The notes under the pieces were generated by a model, which worked only from the letters and a program-made list of their open reading frames with translations, was not told where the DNA came from and did no database searches. The translations under genes and the position numbers were made by a program. Below, piece by piece: positions 48,583 to 62,090 of a DNA stretch of 64,000 nt (its first letter is position 1; the number at the start of each line of letters is the position of its first letter). The stretch lies in contig OX637290.1 in assembly GCA_951799445.1 (NCBI GenBank), positions 4,838,501 to 4,902,500 on the forward strand, read 5' to 3'. This DNA comes from Pseudisothecium myosuroides (Eukaryota; Streptophyta; Bryopsida; Hypnales; Lembophyllaceae).

Positions 48583-49975
48583 CTTCAATGTTTTGTATGA
48601 ACTATAAACCAAAATGTGAAAGTAGTAGAAGTACCTTCAATTTCATTTTGATTTTCTAAATGAATTACTAAGTGATTGCAGTTATTACTAGTGTACTTGT
48701 GAAATTTGCAAGAAAATGGTGTAATTGTATTGTAATTGTAATATGCAATGGTAGAAGATGAAAACATATAAGCAAGAAGATTTTATAAGATGAAGAAAGT
48801 GTATGTTTTGTACTTGTTCCACTTGGAAAAAGAAGAATGAAAATCCTCATTAAATAAATTACATGTGCAAATGTGCTACTATAGAGTCAAAAAAATGAAA
48901 TGCATTCATGAGAAAATTAGGGAGACTATAGTTTTGAAAAAACACCTTTTAGAAGGCAATTGGTCATACAATCAGTGCGCTTGGCTAAGTGTAAGAATGG
49001 TTAGATAAAAAAATTGGTATTTAGTATGCATGTAGAGCCAAACAACTTCAAAATGATGATATGTTGAATGGAATTGGGCAAGGCCAAAATAATGACTAGT
49101 ACACTCGAGTTAAACAACTCCATTTGAATTAAAAAAATGCTCTAAATTTAGATTGTTTCACTTGGAAGACAAGGGCAATGAGACTAATTCTTTAGTGTTG
49201 AAATTTCTTTTTCAATTTCTGCAAATTTTAGCTTATTTTTTGTACAAAAAAATCCATCAATTTCATGAAATTAGTAATCAAAGAAGGGAATCTCCTAAAA
49301 GATACAAAAATTATTTTGGATGAATGAGAAAGTATATAGACAAAATATTCATTTGACTTGAAGTATACTAGTCTTAGACAACTCCAAGATTATTATAAAT
49401 GCACTACAATTAAACAAGTTCAAAATGATGGTAAGAGTCACTGATACAAATTTGTCTTCTTCCTAACACGATTTAAAATGGATTTCAACACATTTCAACA
49501 AGAAATAGTCCTCATTGGAAGGAACATAAATCTATAGGCAAAACATGATTACAATGCATATACAACTAATGTTGAGCAAAAGGTTGATTTAATTGTTAGC
49601 ATATTTTTGAGGCTTGCCATATATAAATTATTCTTATATGCAAGGTGGATTTTATTGTTAACATATCTCCAAAGCTTGTTATCTATAAATTATGCTTATA
49701 TGCAATTTTATTTGCTTAAGTGGGTTTTTCAAGTCAAGTGCATTTTTGCTTGACATTTGTTTGTTCTTTATATGACTACTATAAAAAACAGGTGTCCTAG
49801 TATGTAAAAAAATAAGCAATTCTAACTTTGTGATTTCAATTTGTCTTTTTTCATTGATGAAAGAGGAGAAGGCAAGTACTATATACAAGTGGGCAATAGG
49901 AAGCATGACAATTCATAGGGTATATGTTACTTTCAAACTTAATAGAACTTTAGACCTCATTTAAGCATGGAAATT
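48583..49975. other. AT-rich intergenic, nothing recognised
   Basis: No gene supported in either strand. Confidence 0.5.
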
Positions 49976-49979
49976 CAAT

Positions 49980-50275
49980 TTTTTTCAAATAAATTTTAAC
50001 TAAATTTTTTGGAAGATTTAGGTTGAAATTCAACTCTAAAAATTCATTTGTGATTTGAATCCTCTATTTAAATTTTATAAACAAAGTTTGCAAAAATGAA
50101 ATGAAAATGAAACTCTATACCTTTTGCGAGACCTTTTGTAAGCTTTATCCATAATTTTGTAGTGAAGGCTTCAAATCATAAATGAAATTATAGATCTGAA
50201 ATTCAACTTGATTTTTACATTCTACTTGTTGAACAATTTTTTTTCGTAAAAATTACTAAACTTACTAAGTTCTAT
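49980..50275. repeat. imperfect inverted repeat, hairpin family shared with 36450 and 60610
   Basis: 'ttcatttgtgatttgaatcc' and, further on, 'ggcttcaaatcataaatgaa' form arms around an AT-rich loop. Similar arms occur inside the CACTA element (36450-36660) and at 60610-60790. Confidence 0.5.
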
Positions 50276-50285
50276 ATGTTACTTT

Positions 50286-50881
50286 CAAAAATTTAACAAC
50301 GTGCAAGTAAAAGTCTTTGTACTTTTAAGTAATTTTAGTTCCAATGTTCATTTCATCTTTATCTTAATATCAAAAATCATTTGCTTATAATTGTCTAAGT
50401 ATAGGTTGTATAGTACAGTAATTAGTACAAATCCATGTACAATTTTTTTTGTATAATTGATTATTCTTCCACCTTGCTTCAAATTATTCCATATTTTTAA
50501 AATACTTGCAATGCATGTAGTTAGGAACACTATTTCAAATGTTATTAACATAATCATGTTGTGTGCAAGATTGTGACAGAATTTTGTTTGGCATCTATTT
50601 GGAATAACAACAAAGTCCAAGACCAATACATCATTGATGCAATTGTTTTCAATGATTTCCATTATGGACAATAAATACATTATTTCTAACTCATTTGATG
50701 TAAATAATACAATTTTTTATAGTTTTGAACATGGATTTGTACTAATTACTGTACTATACAACCTATACTTAGACAATTATAAGCAAATGATTTTTGATAT
50801 TAAGATAAAGATGAAATGAACATTGGAACTAAAATTACTTAAAAGTACAAAGACTTTTACTTGCACGTTGTTAAATTTTTG
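50286..50881. mobile_element. 596-bp element with perfect 153-bp terminal inverted repeats
   Basis: 50286-50438 and 50729-50881 are identical in reverse complement, starting CAAAAATTTAACAACGTGCA. The 290-bp interior has a minus-strand open frame (FVVIPNRCQTKFCHNLAH) of unknown nature. Perfect arms imply recent formation or gene conversion. The flanks show no clear target duplication, so superfamily is open. Confidence 0.8.
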
Positions 50882-53042
50882 GTTTTATCATTTTGAATGC
50901 ATCTTTTTGCAAAATAAAAAATTCCAATCAATTAATGATTGGCGTAAATGAAGAGTTTATTCTTCTCTAAGATCCCATGATTGACTTTGAAGAAAAAGAA
51001 TGAGGGACTTTTAGACTATATATCTTCACTAGAAGAGAGACCATGTAGTAACTTTTATATATAATGTGTTCAAGGAAGAGGGTTGGAGGAAGGTAGTAAA
51101 AAGTTGTGTTTTAGTGGGAGGATGGATTCTGAATTTTTGGTGTGAGAATAAGGGAAGAATATATTAGTAATATTGTAGAGGTAGAAGGTGGGAAGAATAG
51201 GGTTAGTGAAGGTTAACAATGTTAGGAAGTCATTGATTGTATTCTAATTAGTATTTGTTCAATAAAATGTGTGTAGAATATTGATGGCACTGCGGCACTG
51301 TGCCTTTTGTACGTTAAAACTACTTTGACATTTCTGATGGATTCACCTTCAATTTTTGATAGCTTGGAACAAGAATCTAGTGCATGTCAACATCATTTTT
51401 TATCTCTTTTATAACATTATTGACAAAACAATGGTACAAATTTGTTAGTTTCACTCCTCAAGTTATTAAAGTATGTTGCTATAGGTGGAATTTAAAAAAT
51501 CTATAAACTACATATTCAATGTCAGGTGTCAGTATAAGAATTTTGGTTTGAAATATAATTCCAAAAATCTAACTAGGAGTGATTTAATATTGTTATAAAC
51601 CTTCCATGGTCTATACCTAAAACTCACATTAAAAGGTAATAATCCAATTCAATAAAAATGTATCTAGATGAATTGAATTGCCTTAATTTTAAAAAAGCCA
51701 CCAAGGCTTAAACCACCAAGATTAAGCAATAAGCTTAGACCCCAGAGTTTCTTCTCAAAATATATAAATTTGTCTCACACATCTCAAGGGTAGAAAACCA
51801 TATTGGCCTTCAACAATTGACTGAACAATGATTGGATGTTCTAAATGACTCTAATATATGACTACAAACAATAATATTAACAATTAGTGCTTTATATTTG
51901 CATATGCGTTGAGTTGTTTATGAATCATACAAATGATTACTAGATGAAGATTGTTTACATCTATTGCTTCTCATCAAATAAGCAATGCATTGACTAATGT
52001 GAATGTGAGCAAGTGATGTGGAATTTTAACTATTATAGAATAATCAAAGGAAAATTTCTAGAATGACTTCAATGCAACTAATAAACTACTAACAATGTCT
52101 AAGGTTGCACCTCTGTAAAAGATGCTTGATATTTTCTGGACCTTTGTCTTTGTTATTTGAATGGAACTATTCTCCCAAGAACAATTGCCTAGCTAGCACT
52201 TATTTTGTCATTGTTAGCACAGTTCTTGAACACTTCATACAATTTTGGTCAAAGAAGACCTTGGTTATTCTTTTTTATTTAAAACAAGATTAAGAATGGT
52301 GAATAGTGCATTTTATTACAAAACATTGAAACTTATATACTTTCACACATTTGTATATATGTTGTAGCTAGTTCATTTAGTACTTGACAGATGCCAATAA
52401 ATTAGCTTCAATAGGTGGTAATTGCATCAATTACAAATGTGATTCTTGATAAAGTCGTTACTTTTTTAAAAGTAATAATGTTGCTCTTTTTTTTATATTG
52501 TTGGTGATGAAAGCATTTGACTTGTCAACCAGCTCCCTCCTTGCTTGTGGTTCTTTTTGCAAATGTTTATAGTCTTCCAAGAGGTCTCTTCCACGGTCCC
52601 TTTGCATCCTTGAAAAAATAACTATTGCTTGGCTTAAATGGCTATGAAAATAATATATATTTATAAAAAGTTGTAATCATTGAAGCCCTCAAGGATCCAA
52701 TGGTTGTCAAGTTAGTATCCCAAATTGTAAAGATGTAATGTAAAATGCAACTTAGAATAATAATTTAATGAATTTAAAAAAAATTAATAACATATAATCC
52801 ATATATCATATTCATATGGTTGAATCAATTTCCAATCTAAACAATATTTTTCAAAACAAATTAAAATCAACAATAAAAAAATTCTTCAAAAATTGATGAA
52901 TATTTTTTATTTTTACAAGAATTTAAAAAAAATTCAAAATGTTAAGTACTACTTGCAATGATGTCTTACTAATATTGTTTTAATTATTATATATTCAAGT
53001 AAATTTTGAGGATTCATTTTTTGAACTAACTAAGGTACTCAA
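50882..53042. other. AT-rich intergenic, nothing recognised
   Basis: No convincing ORF or RNA gene. Confidence 0.5.
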
Positions 53043-53771
53043 ATGATTGCAAAGAAGACTGGTACTATTTTGTGTCACAATTGAAGTGATGGAGTTGTCA
53101 TTGACTATAACTTTTGAAGCATGAACCCAATTAACTTGAATTTTTTATTAGAGATGACTAACTTATAATATTTCAATCCCTTATTTTTCATAATTTTTTT
53201 AAATTTTATTTTATATTTCAATTTCAATTTCAATTTAGTTAATTTGTGACACTTTGGGATTTAGGGTTTTTTAGTACTAGGGAATACTCAAAATTAATGA
53301 TTTAGAGCTAAATTTTTGTGGTCTATTTCCATAGTAGGAAGTCATGTTTCTACCAAAGGAAATTTTAAAATATTTTATTTTATGCCCTCCACGTGCGTGA
53401 TAACAAGGCTCCTTTGTGTGCGCAGTTTTCAATACTAAAAATGGTTTTAGATCATTTTTTGGTGAAATCACTTGATCATGAAGTTTTCCCAAATTTCCAA
53501 TTTTTAATTTTTTAAAATTTGATTTTCCTATTTTTTACAAATTAAAATGTAAAAATACCTATTTTCATGGGATTTGCATTTTTCTAGTTCTCCTACGTAG
53601 AGAATTTTTCTATGATTTTCCTTTAGAGGATACCTTTTTTTGAAGGTGCATGCATTAAAATAAAATTTGAACTTTTTTGAATTTTTTTTTCTAATTATAA
53701 AGTAATACCGAAAAAAAATGAGTACAGTGGAAAACGCTACAAAAATCGCACGGTGTTTTTTGCAATGACCC
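53043..53771. mobile_element. 729-bp family B element
   Basis: Ends TGATTGCAAAGAAGACTGGT and, in reverse complement, GTCATTGCAAAAAACACCGT. The interior matches the foldback element arm: 'gtgacactttgggatttagg', 'tttacaaattaaaatgt'. Confidence 0.6.
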
Positions 53772-54955
53772 ACTTTGGTAGGCCAAACATTCTTGTGCCT
53801 CTTAAGCTATAGAATATTTGCCAAGGAAAGGATTGAAAATATATATCATACAAATATAAAAGAACTAATATAAAAATATTTAGATGGATTAGAAAAACAA
53901 GATTTTGTGTGCTTAGGACTTGTTTGCATTTATCCATTATTCAAAATTTGAATGTGGTGCTTTAAGGGTTAATTTGCCTTCAAAATTGTTCCCTCATTTT
54001 GCAAATCAAGTCTAATTATTTACATATCTAAATTTGATTTTGTATCTGAAGACTAACTTAAAAAAACAAAATTTGAGGAGAATGCAAGCTTAACCAATGA
54101 CAATAAGTGCATGCAATGGGCTTTGTATAAGGTGAGTTCCGCAACTTATGGTGCTTACAATAATACTATCATTGTTGTTTTGTGATGTAAAGTAAATTAG
54201 TTCACCATTGTTCACCGCTCAATTCCATCCCCTATTTTTGTCCCCAATTCCATTGGTTCAAATGTCCAAATCAGTGCAAAATGTGTCCCAAAAATATCCA
54301 AATCACTTCAAGATTCTAACAAAATCAATGCATTAATGCCAAAATGGTGTAACGTATCAATGCTTGATCGGTGAGTACTTAAGTGCCATTAGATTCATAA
54401 AAAGGCGGTTATGGGTTGTTAATGGGACGTCTTTGACTCTACTCTATAGGTGGTTTTGTAATTTTAGGGTAGAACATTTCAAAAATTCACATTAATTACA
54501 ATTTTAATTAGAAAATTATAATTCCACTTGAATTTGATCCGTGAAACAAGCACACACCTTTAAAAAAATTCCCCTTTTGGAAATGGCCCCAAGATATTTA
54601 GATTCCAAATTAGAGTGGTAATTGACTTGTGTACCTTAGGTCGCACTAGAAGGCAATTATTTTATAGTTTGTATATGGAAATTAGAAAATAAGAGACAGA
54701 AATTTGGTGTTATATATATTTACTATTCCCAATATGAGAGCATTGTGACTTCACCATGTTTTGTGAAAAAGTGGAATTTAATCCAAGTTAAGATACAACG
54801 TTCAATTTAAAAAGTGTACGTAGTGTCAATGAAATGACTATTAATTACAAACCTATATATTACTCATTGCAATTGACATTTAAGACATGAAAAATCTCCA
54901 TGCAGTAATAATAATGAAGGTTAATATAATCACCAAGTATAAAAATACATATACA
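53772..54955. other. AT-rich intergenic, nothing recognised
   Basis: No gene supported. Confidence 0.5.
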
Positions 54956-55565
54956 ATCATTGCAAGAAACACCTGCCGTTTTTTTCTGCATTGGCTTGTT
55001 TTTTTATTAGTATTCCCAATATTGTGACCTTTTGAAAATAATTTAAAAAAAAAAAAAAAAAAGATAAAGATAAATAGTACAATACTAAAAATAACATATC
55101 ACTAAAATTTTAAATCTAAAAAAATCTAGCTTAAATGTTATTCATAAAATAGAGTGAGCTAAAATTTTGAAGAAAATAGACATTTTGACATTTTAATTTG
55201 AAAGAAATAGGAAAAAAATTTACAAAAAATCTAAAAATTGATCATTTGGAAGGACTTCATGGTGAAAATATTTCACTAAAAATGATCTTAAAATTGTCTT
55301 CAATGTTCAAAAATGTGCACGCAAAGGAGACCTATTTGCACTAATGTAGAGGACATAAAATAATGTATTTTTTGACATCCATTGGGAAGAACATGCTTGC
55401 CTATTGTAAAAATAGACCACCAAAATTGCAGCTCTAAATCATTAATTTTGGGTACTCCTTTGCACTAAGAAAATTCTAAAACTAAAAAGTAACAAACTAA
55501 CTAAAATGATTTTTGAATATAAAATGATTTTATTTTATTTTTGAAAAATATGAGATATGATTAAA
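54956..55565. mobile_element. truncated family B element
   Basis: Starts ATCATTGCAAGAAACACCTG and runs through 'gtgcacgcaaaggagacctatttgc', matching 57893-58623, then stops without a right terminus. Confidence 0.5.
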
Positions 55566-55689
55566 TTCACGAGAGAACATCAATGTCCACGCAAACAAAG
55601 TTTGTTCATGAAGTTCCACATCAACCTGCAAAAGAAAAACATCCCAATTGTCCTAAATGACTAAATTGTTTGAGTGGAGCAAACGATAA

Positions 55690-56000
55690 GTTTACAATGA
55701 ATTTTGATTATCCATACGTGTACCGTCATTTACACTAGTGTGCCCTATACCATTGCCACACCCAAAATAAAAGTAAAATAATTTTCTAATTTTTTTACTC
55801 ATAAAAAACTTTGAAATTCAATAAATTTTCCACCATGGGTCTAAACATCACAAAACAAAGCCGCCCGTGCACCCCTCCTTGCCAAGGACTTTTTGACGGT
55901 ACCAAGCACGCCACCGAAGGATGCACGGTCTAGGAGATCTCAAAGAAACAAAGAAACAAAACAAAACAAACAAAAACTTAAGGTATAGATTCTAAATGAT
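55690..56000 (-). mobile_element. family C fragment (reverse orientation)
   Basis: In reverse complement it aligns with 62160-62345 of the family C copy: 'gaggggtgcac', 'ctttgttt..gtgatgttt' and 'gagatct'. It is the relatively GC-rich core of that element. Confidence 0.45.
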
Positions 56001-56051
56001 TAAAAAAAACAGTGATAAATGCAAGCATATCTATTTTCTTTTAGTGATTGC

Positions 56052-56365
56052 ACTTATCATTATCTTGTTATTGTTTGGCACTTGTCATCATTTTGGAATT
56101 GTTTTACTTTAAATAACTTATTATCATCTTGAAGTTATCTAGTTCCAGTGCGCTTGCCATTATCTCAGAGCCTAACTTCCAATTCAATGTACTTGTCATC
56201 ATCTTGCAACTATCCAATTTTAGTTCACTTATTTTCATCTTGAAATGATCAAATTCTATTATTTTTGCTGTAATCTTGGCACTGTCAAATTTGATTGCAC
56301 TAATGATCATCTTGGTGTTGTCTATTTCCATAAATTGCACAAATCATCATCTTGAATATGTTTGA
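56052..56365. repeat. 36-bp imperfect tandem repeat, about 9 units
   Basis: 'cttgtcatcatcttggaatt'-type units start at 56052, 56081, 56117, 56153, 56192, 56228, 56264, 56300 and about 56340, mostly 36 bp apart. The minus strand stays open as 12-residue units (ELDNFKMIISY type). No start context or flanking exon indicates a real gene. Confidence 0.7.
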
Positions 56366-57892
56366 CTCCAACCTCTACTTTGGCAATAACCATAGCTAAG
56401 CATAATCATTATATGTACATACTTCAACATGTTCATTTGTCCATTCATCATAAAATTGTGATCAAGGCCTGCAATAATTCTTATATATCTTTGTACCATA
56501 GGATGGATGTTTGATGATTGAACTTTAACCCTTACAAGTCCTTCACATCCCTAAAGCGGTGAATGTGCCTAGGTCAAAGTTCATTGTAACTCTTCAAATA
56601 TCCAAATTTAGCATTGATTTAAATTAAAAACAGAAGAGCACTAAGTTATATTTCTATTTTCATTTCAAAATTTTGAAAAAAATTAAAAAATTAAATCAAA
56701 TATTGTAATTCAAAACTCTTAGTGTCAGCATCCAAATACTACAATATTGTATACAATTCACTTATGTTTTTTTTAGAACTAATTTTCAATTTTGTATGAC
56801 AAATTATTGTTTTTCATTCTAATCTTCATTTTTGCTCAAAATCTCATGTTATTGTAATATAAATTCTAATTTATATAATTTTATATACATAAATATACTT
56901 AAAAACATTAGAATACTTCAATTTTTCCACAAAAAACTCTCCAAAAATTGAATTTCCTAGGAAAATATATTCATTTAAATATGAAAATGATCAAAATTTT
57001 ATCAATCAATTCTATAAATGCTAAATTTAGCTTGATAGTGGTGATTTGAATGAAGACCATGATCATGGGAGTTGTGGATGCAAAAAGAAAACAATTATTT
57101 GAAAAGTTTGTATACAATTCTTCATGGCTATATTTAATACTCAATTTTTTTTAATCTATCTTTAAAGACCCAACCAATCATTTTATAGTTGCTGCCCGAT
57201 TTCAAACAATATTTTCAAGCTAAAAAAATCTTTTTTTATTGAAATTTACATTTCTTACACAAACTAGATAAGTTCATCTTTTATTTTTATATTCTAAACT
57301 AAAATCACTGTAGTCAAACAAAAATTACAAAGAAGATAGCACAAAGTATTAATGTTTTTCATTACTAAATCTTGCACCATTTTTTACAAATCAATTAAAT
57401 TTAAAATTTTGACCAATCATAAATATTTCATATGCAAAATATAGAAATTTTATTTTTGGTGAAAATTTTTAAGTTAAATCTCCAAAATTTATTTTGAAGC
57501 AAATCAATAATCAATAAATAGTTTAAAAAAATTAACTATATTGTATGTATCACATGCTTTCTATTCTTCATTCTTCATATTGTCTTTTTTAATGTTAACT
57601 TTAAAAAAATTATAGAACATATATTTTATAACACATTTGTGTTTTGTCCAAAGTCCTTGGGTCTCTAGGGATTAATTGGATTATTTTGTTTATATTTAAT
57701 AATTTAATTTCACTTACTAAATAAAAAATGATAAAAAAAAATGATAATTTATTATAAAATATAATAAAGTATTTTTTTGCATTGGTAGATAACACATTGT
57801 CTCACATAACTAAAACATTACTTTGAAATTTGTATATAATTTAAAAAGATGAATAACTTTTGATGGATGGATGAATTGATAAATGAATTAAT
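56366..57892. other. very AT-rich intergenic, nothing recognised
   Basis: No gene supported. Confidence 0.5.
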
Positions 57893-58623
57893 GGGTGGTT
57901 GCAAGAAAAATCAGCCGTTTTTTGTAGCATTTCACCATAAACTAGATTTCAAACTCTAAGTGCTATGAGTACTTTGTAGCAAAACAATCTCATTTGTTAA
58001 TAAAAAAACAATGACTTAAAGTACCGTTGTAAGTACTATAGACTACTTGCATATACTAAAATAAAACTATGTGGAAAAAAGATAGTTTGTTACAAAAAAT
58101 AGATACAATAAGGTATAAATTTATAATTAATAGAAAATCATGAACAAAAAATAAATAAAAAATTGCAATTTGTGAGGACTTGATGGTGATCAAATTTCAC
58201 CAAAAAATGAAGTTGAAACCATCTTCAATGATAAAAAGTGTGCACGCAAAAGATCCCTATTTGCACAAATGTAGAAGATATAGATAATGTAACTTTAGAT
58301 GCCCTTTATTTGGCACAAGCCTCCCTATTGTGGAAATAGATCATAAAAATTTTAGCTCTAAATCATTAATTTTGTTTATTCTCCAATACTAAAAATCCCT
58401 AAACCTTAAAGTGTGACAAATTAGCAAAATTGAATTTTAAATACATAGAATGATTTTTATTTTTTTTGAAAACTAAGAGATATGATTACAATCAAGTAAG
58501 CCATTTCTAATAAAAAATTTCAAGTTCATCGGATTCCTATTTCAAAAGTTATAGCAGATGATAACTCCGTCACTCTAAATACAGTATGACGCAAAATAGT
58601 ACTAGTCTTTCTTGCAATCACCC
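57893..58623. mobile_element. 731-bp family B element
   Basis: Ends GGGTGGTTGCAAGAAAAATC and, in reverse complement, GGGTGATTGCAAGAAAGACT. The interior matches 53043-53771. It interrupts a unit otherwise similar to 61395-61490. Confidence 0.65.
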
Positions 58624-58629
58624 AAATTC

Positions 58630-59175
58630 ATGATGAAATGTGCACTAGTATACAAGCAAAGATTGCCTAGAGATAGATATCTTTGGATGGTGGATTTGTG
58701 CATTGGAATTAGACAACTCAACTTTGATAATAAGTGCATTAGAATGCCTAAAGATAGATATCTCCACACGGTGGATTTATATGCTAGAGTTAGATAGCTT
58801 TTGGATAAAAATAAGTGTGTTCAAACTTAGAGTTAAACAACTCCAAGTGGAAGATTAAGATTTGAATTAAGATATGAATTCATTCTTAGAACACTTCTAA
58901 GTATGACTAGGACTTTTACTTTAGTGGATGGTTCTAGATGGAACCAAGAATAGAAAACTAAAGGTAGAAAAAAAAGCCAAGTCTATCTTAAGTACTGATA
59001 GTCTTTCATTATTGCGATTCTCTATTATATAAGATGGAGTTTGGGGGCAAAGAGAACTCTCTTTAGAAATTGATCTTTTTATAGTCGAATGATTTGAACT
59101 CCTTGTAACAACATTCTTGTTAATAAGGATATTTCTATGTTTCTAAGTGGAGTTCGTTATTGAGGTTTGTAAAAT
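58630..59175 (+). repeat. left copy of a direct repeat, LTR-like
   Basis: Begins TGATGAAATGTGCACTA. It holds short tandem 'gatagatatctccacacggtgg' units and a TATATAAG box at 59026-59033, then 'acattcttgttaataag'. Its counterpart is at 61487-62090. A primer-binding site was not identified, so an LTR nature is inferred. Confidence 0.45.
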
Positions 59176-59411
59176 CAAGAACCAATGTACCACCCAAAGT
59201 TTGTTGAAGTGAAGGCAATGTCTTCTTCTGTCACGAGATTAAAAATTATTGTACATGACAAAGGTCAAGGATAGGTTTTTGCCCTTCAATATTGACTACA
59301 TAAAATAGAACCAATTAAGATTGAACAATAGGTTAAAAAACATCAAACAACGTTGCAAGCGTTTTCAATGAAAGATAATAGTGGACGGTTAAGTTTGGTG
59401 ATTGACTTAAT

Positions 59412-61331
59412 TCCTAAAGGACCAGATTGCATTTTTTGGCTGCAAAGCAATTTTAGGCAGGCTAGTGTGAATGACGATCTGCATATTCTAGTCTGAAATT
59501 TTAATAGAAGGTGTGACCAAAGAATATCTTTCATGTGCACTAAATTTCATGATATTTGGAAATACGAGTCAAAAGTTATAGCCTAATATGTTACTTTTTT
59601 TTGTAAATGGGTAGTCCAAGTAGATAAAAAAAAATATTTTTTTTAGAAACAAAAATTTGAAATTGGTTTTCTAAATTTATATATATATGGAAAGCTTTGA
59701 ATCATTCCATTTTGATCAAGGAGATGAAAGTTATGAAGAGTTCTTATTTGCGGGCAATTATGGATTTTCAACTCTAAAATAACTTTGAAGTTCTTTATTT
59801 TACTCAATTTTCAATATTTTAAAAATGAAATAAATTCATAGTATGTAGATTTTTTATTATAACATTGCAACCATTGGGATTGGCATTTTTCAATTCCATA
59901 ACTAAATTCTTAACAATTTTGTATTTTGAATCATTCTCTATTTCTTTCTACTTACTATTATTTTCCTATATGTTGTACAATTCCAAATGATCGGAAATTT
60001 TTCAAGAACGTATTCAACTTGCTTCGAAGAATGAATCCAAAGAAGCACCACCATTTTGGACATTTTTTCATACGAATGTGAGCTTGTGAAGTGCAGTTGC
60101 CTACTTGCCCTATTTTTCGTAGGGTCCAAGAAAGGATTTCTATGAATTCAAAAGCTCATATCTTGCAATCCAAATTCATAAAAAAAAATTTCACATGTTC
60201 TCAAGTCAACATACTATTGTACTCGGATAGCAAGTTCGGCACTTTGGTGCTGAATATTTAATTCAAGTCCAAAATAATATTTGGCACTTTAGAATATTAT
60301 TTTTTGAAAATTCGGCTTTAAGGTTCAAAAAATTAAAAATATTCAACTTCCATCTTTCAAAAGTTTCAAATGCCACTTGCCAATGTGAGTTCAAGAAGTT
60401 GAGAGGACAAGATCTTTATACAAGTGAAGTGGTAGGAGGTAAAGCAACCTATATGGGATATGTAAATTAAGGTTTAGAAGGAGCTCAACCGCTCATAGTT
60501 AAGTAAAAAGCAGGAACTTTATTTAAAGTAAAATTTTAAACCATGTTTAAACATAGTAGAATAACTTTTTACAAAAACTTTGAATTAAGAATAGTTGAGA
60601 AATCGAGGTACCTTTCATCTCCAAAAATCCATTTAAGATTTTAAGCCTCCAATCAAAAGTTATAGACAAAATTTAGAGAAGGATTGGAAGGAACATTTAT
60701 CAAACATCCTCTCTAAATTTTATCCATAACTTTTGATTTGAGACTTAAAATCTTAAACGGATTTTTGGAGATGAAATTTTCCTTGATCTTCCAATTTTTC
60801 TTAGTTCAAAGTTTTTTGTAAAAAGTTATTCTACTATACCAAAATGAGGTGTAAAGTTTAGCATTCAACAGAATCTCTACATTTTGACAATAAGTGGTCA
60901 AGCTCTCAATCTTGAAATTGTCCCATATCCTTTGAGGATTCATGATGGACAATGGATTTCATTATAAAAACAACTTCTCCACCCTCCATTCTCACAAAAT
61001 GTTTATGAAGTAATCCCTTCAAGATCTTGTGAAATAAACATTTCAAGGTACATTGTCAAATGGTAGATCGGAATTTGACTCAATGGATTTTTTGGAATTT
61101 CGGCAAACCATCTTTACATTTATTTGAAAATTCGGCTACTTGGTCCCAAAATTAGCAAAAAATTCGGCATTTTTTGCTTTAAATTAATTTAAGCCAAACC
61201 TGCTATCCGGGTATGGTATAAGATCTTATGGTTACATTTGTCCCAATTTTTTTTTCCCCAAAATTTGGTACTTGTTCTAGAAATGGCAGTATTATAGCAT
61301 TTTTGGTGAAAACATAATCATGGATAAAATT
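59412..61331 (+). mobile_element. TTAA-family element carrying a nested insertion
   Basis: The left end after TTAA is TTCCTAAAGGACCAGATTGC, and the following 190 bp match the copy at 17543. Similarity resumes after 61212 ('ataagatcttatggtta', 'aaatggcag') to a degenerate right end. The extra length is the insertion at 60222-61211. Confidence 0.55.
60222..61211. mobile_element. 990-bp nested element, TA-flanked
   Basis: Ends CTCGGATAGCAAGTTCGGC and, in reverse complement, CCCGGATAGCAGGTTTGGC, each next to TA (60220-60221, 61212-61213). An internal hairpin lies at 60610-60790. TA flanks would fit a Tc1/mariner-like element, but no transposase is present. Confidence 0.6.
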
Positions 61332-61486
61332 AACACGCCAAATGGACAGTTGTCATGACCTTTGTCACGACCTTAGATGGACGAATGCATTGATGGATGA
61401 AAGAATTCATGATGATCTTGTCGTGACCTTTGTCACATGGGACCTCTGATTGATGAATTTGGTCAATGAATGGATGAAAGAATATA

Positions 61487-62090
61487 TGATGAAATTTGCA
61501 CTATTAGATAAGTAGAGCTTGCTTGGACATAGATTGATATCTCTAGAGGTGGATTTGCACACTGGAGTTAGACAACTCCACTTGGATGAGAAGGGCATTG
61601 AAATGCTTGGAGATAGATATCTCCAAACGGTGGATTTATGCACTGGAGTTAGACAACCTTACTTGGATGACTAGTGCACTAGAGTTAGTGACAACTCCCA
61701 AATAAAGACAAGTGTGTCGGAACTTAAAGTTAGATAACTCCAAGTAGAAGATCAAGATTTGGATAAGAGATGATTTAAATAAAATATAATTTGGAGTAGT
61801 ATAATGAGGGCTTTTATTTTAGTAGATGGTTCTAGATAGGATCAAGGATAGAAATTTAAAGGTAGAAAAGAAGTCCTAGTTATGGTCTAAGTCTATCTTA
61901 AAGACTAATAGTCTTTAATGATAGTTTTTATTATATAAGATGGAGCTTATAAATGAAGAGACTCTCTTTGGAGATTAATCTTTCTCTACGGTCGGGTAGT
62001 TGAGCTCTTTACAATGAAAACATTCTTGTTAATAAGTATATGTTGTGTTCCTAATTGGAGTTCATTGTTAAAGGTTTGTAACTATGGTTG
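61487..62090 (+). repeat. right copy of the direct repeat, LTR-like
   Basis: Begins TGATGAAATTTGCACTA. It has the same 'gatagatatctcc' units, TATATAAG at 61932-61939 and 'acattcttgttaataag'. It diverges from the left copy at many positions, so it is old. Confidence 0.45.
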
